DNA from: Sordaria brevicollis
Taxonomy: Eukaryota > Ascomycota > Sordariomycetes > Sordariales > Sordariaceae
Reading direction: 5' to 3'
Assembly: GCA_033439795.1 (NCBI GenBank)
Contig: JAUTDP010000012.1
Location: 620,001-684,000, forward strand
Length of the DNA stretch: 64,000 nucleotides
Made by a program: the position numbers and the translations under genes. The notes under the pieces are model-generated. The model had not been told where the DNA came from. It saw nothing but the letters and a program-made list of their open reading frames with translations, and did not search any database. Below are positions 56,501-64,000 of this stretch, one piece after another; the first letter of the stretch is position 1, and every line of letters begins with the position of its first letter.

Positions 56501-58467
56501 TATTAAAGTATATGTAAAGTAAGTTTACCCCCCTAAAATAATTAAAAAAGAATAATAAAGCTTTACCCCCTATTTAAATTAACGCTTCTTAATTATTATA
56601 GACGGATATTTAAACGAAGAGAAATTATTATTATATTTATTTATTATAGAGTTTGAAATTAATAAAGTATTATTAAAATTAATTTATAGGGACGTTCTTC
56701 TATTTATCGATTAACTTATTATTTTTCGGTCATTTAACCGCTTTATTTAAGAGTAAATTTATTTTAATTTTATAAACCTTTAGTATTTTGCGAATACCTA
56801 AATTTGGGCGGAAAGTATTAATATTTACGTAATTTTTATTTATATATTATATAATTTCGGAGATTGTATTTATATCCCTTTTTAGGCTTATAAGTTCGAT
56901 AATAGTAGTATAAAATTTCTTAAATTAAGAAGAGATTTACCCGATTTCTTTAAAATTATTAAATAATAGTATATTTTAATATAAATTAATAAATATTTTA
57001 TTTTAATAATTTATAATAATAGAAATAAACGATAATTTATTTATAATTTAATATTTATTTTCGATAATTATAAACGTATAAGGAAAGTTTACTTTTCTTT
57101 AGTTTAATAATATATTATTATTTATAGGCCTAATAATTAATTTATTAATTTAAAAAAGCGGTTTATTTAAATCGAAATACCTTTCTTATATTAAATTTAT
57201 ATTTAATTTTACAGTTTTTAATATTTAGAAGCTACGCGAATCTTTTTTATTAAAATTTAGCGCCGAAAATATAATATTAGGAACCTAAAATTAATTAATT
57301 AGGAGGAGGGAAATTATTAAAAATTATAAATTTAAACCGGTTCGATATATTTCTTTAAATCCGTTATAATTTATATATAAATGCGCGTAGTTTATAACGC
57401 TTTAAATATTTATTATATTTATATATTAATTTATATTAAAAATTATTTAGAGATTGAAGTAAATTTATTTTAATAAATTAAAATATTTTATAGCGAGGAT
57501 AATAAATTAAATTAGCCTTTTTAATTAAAAATATTCGGATTTTTTAACGAATATAATATTATATTATTATAAAGAGAAAAGGATATTCTGTATTTCCTTT
57601 AAGGAAATTAAAACGCTTTTTATAATATTTTTTAATAGAATAATAAAAATTGTAATTTTTTTGAAAGAAAATTTTTAAAACCCTTCTTCGTTTAAAGGAA
57701 ATAATAATTCTTTTCCCCTAATTCCTTATTAATATTAAATTTAAATAGTTTTTCTTCTTCTTCCTTTTTTTTAAGAGAAGAAAGTTGTAAATAAAAAGAG
57801 ATTATTATATTTATACTTAATATTAATTCTAAGGATAATAAATTTTTTAAAATTATTAACGAAGGGGAGTAAATTTCTTCCGTACTTATTATAAAAGTTA
57901 TTTACGCTTAAAAAAAGAAATTCCCGGTTTAAGTTATAACGGGTAATCCTAATACTATTTTTAAAAGGGAGATTATAATTAATTAACCCCCGCGGCCGAA
58001 AAAAAAAAAATAATAAAAAAGTAGTAAAACGATTTTATTATTTCGATATAGACCGATAAAAAATATTTTTTAATTAATTATTTTATCCTCTTTAAACCCC
58101 TTTTAATTCCTAAAAATTTTCTTTAGGGCTTAAAATTTTATAATAGGGGTAAATTAATAATTAAAATTAAATTTATTAAAATATTAAGGAATAAAATAAT
58201 TTAATTAATCTTTTTTAAGGATAAAATAAATATAAATATTATTTAAACGGTAATCGATGCGGGATATACGGTTAATAAAACGGGATTAAATATAAAGGAA
58301 AAAATTAAACGTAAGGTTTTAAAAAAACGTTTAATTAAAGAAAAAAAAGAAGAAAGGGTTAATAAACGCCGGAAATAATTTATACGTAGAGGATTAATTA
58401 CTTTTTTTATTTTACTTCGGATATTTTTTCTTTAATTTAATTCTTATATTTTAAAAAGGAGGATTTT
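53573..58467. other. Unassigned AT-rich RIPed DNA
   Basis: 4.9 kb with no intact frame. A minus-strand polar remnant near 54640-54270 (NINWLSKDSNNLNKENKFYN) may be part of a gag-like or transposase protein, but I could not name it. A T-rich run lies at 56129-56150. It is probably one or more further nested elements whose ends I could not pair. Confidence 0.5.
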
Positions 58468-58993
58468 TATTATACGAATATTTTTACTTAAAACGGTATA
58501 AAAAATATTCGAAGGGAAATATAATATAGGGTAAAATTATTATTTATTTAAATATATAAGTAATTATTTAAATAATAAATAATAGGGTAAATATAAATTT
58601 ATACTTCCCTTCCTTTAGAAGATTCGGAATTTATATTTAAAAAAAGGATAAAAGGGGGAGGCTTTTCCCTCCTTCGATTAAAGAAGGTAAGAAAGAGAAT
58701 TAGAAAAGATAATAATTTTATTTTTTACCCAATGAACTTTTTTTACGAAGCTATTAAATAACCCCCTTAAGGATTTTTAAAAAAATTAACTAATAAATCT
58801 ACCCCTACTTAAAGAAAATAATAAGAATAAAACTTTACTTTACTTTTACTCTTCTTCTTATAGTAATGAGGTTGAGAGTTGTTAACCCTATTTACGTTTC
58901 CTAAATAAAGATCCCCAAATTAGTTTAATCCTTCGCTATAAGTCTATGGTGTAAGCTCTGTTTTCCTTTGTAGTGTAGTTTTTAGTCCAAATT
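58468..58993 (+). repeat. Second copy of the long LTR (variant)
   Basis: 58532-58993 aligns with the split LTR (38636-38716 plus 45653-46025), differing mainly by transitions. Upstream it shares only GGTATAAAA with the first copy and is otherwise diverged. It starts about 58468, after a purine tract AAAAAGGAGGATTTT at 58453-58467. The last 130 bp are hardly RIPed. Confidence 0.6.
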
Positions 58994-59805
58994 ACCCTGG
59001 CGCGGGGCGTACCCTTTATTCGTTTCTTCTTTTCTTCTTTATCTTATAATTCTATAATAGACTTAAATTTAACGTATTAAGCTTGTTTCTTGTAACCACG
59101 TCGCTCGTAACAACTATTCCTTAGTGCGAAGCTTTATTAAGATTTTATAATAATAAGGAATCCTATACTATTTTTAAACTATTGAGATGGGGCGGATAAA
59201 CAGGTACAAGGGTATACGGTTAGACAGCAGATTTTTTCCGAATTTTTTCGAAAATTTTTCGTAGTTTTTCATTCTAGAGGAATTCTTCTAGGGATTTTCC
59301 CTAATTATAATCTAAGAAAAGAGGTATAGGATAAGGATATATTATAATGAATTAATTTGAAGGAAGTATAATAATAATATATTAAGCAAATTAAGAAAGA
59401 AAGTTATGGAATGAATTTCGGACTTTTATATAAAAAGAAGGAAAGTTTTAAAGGAATAAAAGGAGAGAAGGGTAATTAGAAAGAAAAAAAGGAAAGTTAA
59501 GCAACTTTTACTAAAATAATAATTAAATTTCATTTAATCTTTAAGATAAAATTCTTCTTCAATTTGGTGAAAATTAATTCCTTAATTAAATTTTTGAAAC
59601 TTCTTAACCTTACTTCTATAATAAGTAAAAGAAAAAATATAATTAAATCGAAAAAAATATTCCTATTATTAAATTACTCCTTTCTCCCCTATAAATTTAT
59701 TCCTTTCTCTATTCTTTTAATCTTATTAGAAATTTTTAATATAATTTCTTTTTTAATTATTATAGTGGTAGTAATTGTTTGGGGTTATTTTTTTTCCCTA
59801 TTTTA
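58994..59805. other. Extra segment in the second LTR copy, poor in RIP changes
   Basis: About 810 bp beginning CCCTGGCGCGGGGCGTACCC, present between blocks that are adjacent in the first copy (46025-46040). It keeps many CpA and TpG dinucleotides, unlike its surroundings. An 80-codon hydrophobic frame inside is not convincing as a gene. It is either an insertion here or a deletion in the other copy. Confidence 0.5.
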
Positions 59806-62800
59806 AATAGTAATAAGGACGAAATTAAATTTTAAACTTCTAACCAAATTAATTAAAGCGGACTTAATACTTTAAAACGATAAAATTAGGAATTTTAATA
59901 ATCCATCGGTTATAAAAAAAAAATAATAAAGAATAAATATTGAAATAGAATTAGAAATATATTATCCTAAATATATTACGGGATTCGCTATAAAAATAAA
60001 GTAGTATATGGGATGAGCGTAAACGTAATTATAGCCTTCTTAATATTGGCTATTATATATTGTAAAAACGTCCTTAAAAATTAAATTAGGAATAGATTAT
60101 AAATTTAAAAGACTTATAATTTTCGATATTAAGCGAACGATAACCGATTAGCCGAGGATTTGATAATAAATTCCCGGCTCCGAAATTAATAATTAAAGTA
60201 AATATTATTAAATTAGAAGCCTCGCCCCGATTTTAATATTAAATTAATATTTTACGTAAATCCGGTAGAAGGGTATATATAAGCGAATAATAATTGGCGC
60301 TAGGGCTTCGAATATATAAAATATTTATTTAATAATTTTAAAAATTTTATTTCAATCCGCGTCGTCGGAATTTTTAGGATATAGTATATTTATTTAATAA
60401 TTTTAAACCCCCTTACGTTAGTATATAGTAATTTATTCAATTAAATTTTAATATATATTATATTATTTAATATTAATTAAAGTATAATTTATCTTCTATT
60501 AGTAAAAGGTTAAATTTCGTATAAGGATATAACGGTATTTTATATTAGCGTTTATTTAATAAGAGGTTTCCCCCGAGCATTTTTTATTATTTTATATTCT
60601 TTATTAATAATAAATTAATAGGATATTCGTCGATATTAGTATTAAAATTAATAATTTTTATTTATAATAATTCTTAATTAATAATTAATTTATTTATTAT
60701 ATTTATTAATCCCTTTTCCGTATTTACTTTTTCGCCTCTTTATTTATCCTCCTTTATACTTTTTATATATTCTTTACCCTCTTCCCCCTTAAATATAATA
60801 AATTCTAATTAAACTTTTAATTATTAAATTTATTCCGAAAATGAGGATGGTAGTAATTAGGATTAATAATAAAACCTTAACCCCGCTCTAAATTAAATAA
60901 TTATAACGTTCCTTATATATTCTTCGAAGAATTTTAATTTTAAGAAAAAGTTTAAAAATAAGAATATTATTGAATTTTTCTTAAATTTCGAAAATAAAAC
61001 GAATTTTATTAAATAGCGTAATAATGAAAAAAAGATTAACGTATAGTGCCGATAATATAAGCCCTAATTGCGAAATATTATTAAGGGTATTATTTATTCT
61101 ATTAAAAAAGAGAACGAGCCCGTTACGTAGGTAAGGTTTTATAATAAATTCCGTATTATTTATTGTATTTACGATTTTAAATAAATGAATTCTAACGTAA
61201 ATAAATTCTAGGACTTTTATTATAAATATATTAAAAATAATAAAAAAGCCGTTAATAATATTATTTTTAAATATTATTAATTATTAATTCGGCAAAAGTA
61301 GATTAATTAGGAAATTATCGAGAGGTTGGCAATTAAATGTTTCTATAAGAAATTATTTTACTGTTACCGTATTAATTTTATTATTTATTTCGGTAAGGAT
61401 GAAAATGAGTTTTTTAAAATAACGTGGATTGATTTTTTTACGAAGCTTTTTAATTGGATTATTACCTATTATCGAAGGGAAGATAGCAATTCCGACTTTA
61501 ATTCTAATAGTTTTTCTAATTCTTTTAGCGATAACGATAGTAATAAAAATAATAAGGTAATAGAAAAGATTATTATTATTAAAATTAAGACTTTTAATAG
61601 TAAAAAGAATTCTAATAAGAAAAAGATTACGACCGTTAAATAGGAAATTATTAAAGAATTTATTATTATAAACGCTTTAATTAAGAGCCTTTAAAATATA
61701 TAGATTATTTATATTAAAGTAGCGAATTAATAAGTTGAGAATTTTAAAAATCGTTTCCGAAATTTCCTTAAGAGTAATTATACTCTTTAGGTTAATATTA
61801 TAATAATATAATTAATTAAATAAATTTAATTAACGGAAAATATAACCTATTATTAATATAGATAATTTAATTATATTTAATATTAATATAAAGATAAGGA
61901 TTATTATATAAATAAAGGATAAATTTATTAAATTAAGGTTAATAAGGAATAAGGCCGTAGGTAGTAATTCTATTTAGGAAATAATATTAAATTAGTATAA
62001 TATATTCCGAGCGATATAATTTCTATTATTTTTTGTATAAACCGCTTTAGAAATATATTCAAATTCTATATAATTTACTATAATAAATACCTTAAGTATA
62101 ATAAATTTTGGGAATAGGAAACCGAAGTTTATCCTAATAGGTTTACCCCTAATTTTGATTTTTTAGAGCTAGAATATTAATAAAAGTAATAAGAGGTTTA
62201 AAATCGTTGCCGAATTAATTTTTAGAATAATATAATTTTAATTGACGAATTATTTCTTTAAATTAATTATAATTTAATTAATTTATATTTAACGTCTCTT
62301 CCTCCTTTTATTTAGAAGTCTTTTTTAATATTTTAAATCCTAAAATAAATTATAAAGAGGGAAGTTATTATTACGCTTATTTAAATACGGGGAAGATTAG
62401 TAATTCCTCGTAAACCCCTTTCTAATATAAATTAAAAGGAGAAATTATAGTTACTATCCGTAAGAAGGCTAAATTTTAACCTTCGTATAAAAAATATAAC
62501 GGATTAAAAAGATATACGAATAATAATAATTAAAATTGTATTTAAGCTAGTTCTTTAATTAGAATTAATTCTTACCGTTGCCGCTAAATTGTTAAAACCT
62601 ATAGACGAATTTTTAATTAAAATTTAGAAACTTTTAATTAATAAATCCGTTTTTAAATTTAAGGATTTTAATAGCTTTAAAAATTATATAAATTATAGGA
62701 TTATTTAAATTAAGGAGAATTGCCCGATTATTAATAAGATTATAGGTATTAAATTATAAATTACTTTCGAAGATATAATTATAGCTATTCCCGAATCCGG

Positions 62801-64000
62801 TTAATTATTTAAAAAATTAATTAACTTTAAGTATTATTAAAAGGCCTTTAAGGAAACCCTTTAATTAATATATAATAGTAACGCTATTAAGGATAATAGC
62901 CTAGAAATTAATTAATTCCGCCCGTATAATTTATAAATTAATACCGTTACTACGGTATTTAAGGAGCCCTTATATAAGGATTAGAAGAAGAGGTTTAGTA
63001 ATATCCTCGTTACGTAAATATATTAATCCTATTATTAAATTGTAAATCCTAAAATAGTATTTAAAAACGAATTAATTTAAATTTATAAAGAGGATTTTTA
63101 AATTATATTTTATAACGAAAAGTTATTACTTAATAAGGAGGTTACGTATATATAGAATTTTTTTACGCTAATAATTAATATTAAATTTAAAAGTAGTAAG
63201 AAGGTTATAATTCTTTTAAATAATAGTACGGAAGTTAATACTATATTTATTAATTTAATCGATAAATTTAATTTTAATAATATAAATTATACGATTATTA
63301 ATATTAATTTTAATAATAGAAGGGTATAATTTAAGGGTAAAATAGTAGAGGATATTTTCCTATTCGATAAAGGTCGGAAAGTATATTTTATAATTATTTA
63401 AAATTAATTCCCTTATTACAAAATCTTATTTAATTTTCTATTTATTAAAAATACTAGCGTTATAATAAATTATATTAACGTTAGAACTATTTGTATTTAC
63501 TTTACTATAAGAAAAATGAAAATTAATACTTTCTTCGCTATTAAGGAATAAATAAACGCTTTCGGGTAGTGGATTTAATTCCTTTACCGTAATTACTTGC
63601 CCTATTATTATAAATAATACTTAGGAATTTATTTTAATGAATAAATCGCCTTATAAATTTATTAAAATAAATTTAGAAGAAAATAATAAAAGATTTATAA
63701 AAGGTATTAAAATTAATAAGGATAATAAGAATTATTTTTCTTTAAGAGAAGAAGTTACGGATATTATTATTGTTTTATTATATAGTAAAAAGTATAATAA
63801 AGAGGTATTATTTAATTACTTTTAATTAATTAAAAAAATTAATTTAAAATATTAGAGGAAGAATATAAATAATCCTCCGGAGAATTAATTATTAGCAAAA
63901 TAATAATTAAAAAGTAAAGTAGTATAAAACCGAATAAGGAAAAAGATCCGTAGAAGCTTTTTTCGGGAATTACGAAAATTAATAATTAAAAACGCTAAGG
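59806..64000 (+). mobile_element. 5' internal part of another Ty3/gypsy-type retroelement, runs off the window
   Basis: Starts with a leader shared with 46036-46090 (TAATAAGGACGAAAT, then AACCAAATTA). A gag-like remnant near 61326-61643 carries Asp/Ser/Asn-rich sequence (REDSNSDFNSNSFSNSFSDN). A protease trace at about 63207-63400 reads VIILLNNSTEVNTIF. Reverse transcriptase would follow beyond the window. All frames are broken by TAA/TAG stops of RIP type. Confidence 0.65.

Noticed and set aside
59564..59806. 80-codon hydrophobic plus-strand frame
   Set aside because: Leu/Ile/Lys/Phe composition is what AT-rich DNA gives by chance; no start context or related frame was seen.

Overview
The window is nuclear DNA of a filamentous ascomycete, most like Neurospora or a close Sordariales relative. 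Short introns with GTRAGT-like donors and CTRAY branch sites interrupt long, C/G-ending coding frames. Every repeated element is saturated with C-to-T and G-to-A changes (TpA-rich, almost no CpA/TpG), the signature of repeat-induced point mutation (RIP). No bacterial, viral or CRISPR features were seen.

Layout. 1-37,137 is gene-bearing. In order it holds: the N-terminal end of an unrecognised protein (minus, 1-294); a large DIP2/CPS1-type protein with two AMP-binding domains (plus, 2409-8655) carrying an apparent one-base frameshift; a 1433-residue HET-domain membrane protein (plus, 10922-15223); an amidase-family gene (plus, 15657-20307) broken by a Pot2/Fot1-like pogo transposon; a 904-residue membrane/coiled-coil protein (minus, 20958-23672); a Vam7-type PX-SNARE (minus, 26064-27257) whose frame continues past its stop into a 202-residue acidic and hydrophobic tail; a second, larger pogo-like transposon (27916-31144); an EB1/Mal3/Bim1 microtubule plus-end protein (minus, 32235-33245); a family 8 glycosyltransferase (plus, 35274-36416); and the first codons of a gene cut off by another element at about 37,138.

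37,138-64,000 is almost entirely RIP-degraded repeat DNA, nested like Russian dolls. A DNA element with iterons at its edge carries a long-LTR retroelement starting at 38,487. The LTR of that element was itself hit by a complete 6,931-bp Ty3/gypsy element (38,717-45,647; 302-bp LTRs; 5-bp duplication CCTCC). Further Ty3/gypsy internal regions follow on the plus strand (46,047-53,572 and 59,806 to the end), with a related LTR copy at about 58,468-58,993 and 4.9 kb of unassigned AT-rich DNA between. This looks like the edge of a heterochromatic block, perhaps pericentromeric (inference).

The genes do not form one pathway. Vam7 and EB1 are housekeeping trafficking and cytoskeleton proteins, CPS1/DIP2 is a conserved adenylate-forming-like protein, and the HET protein belongs to the accessory non-self-recognition repertoire. 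The most unusual points are the Vam7 stop codon with its in-frame membrane-segment extension and a possible optional 48-nt intron across the stop, the frameshift in the CPS1-like gene, the exact TA-flanked insertion in the amidase gene, and the reconstructable nesting of elements.
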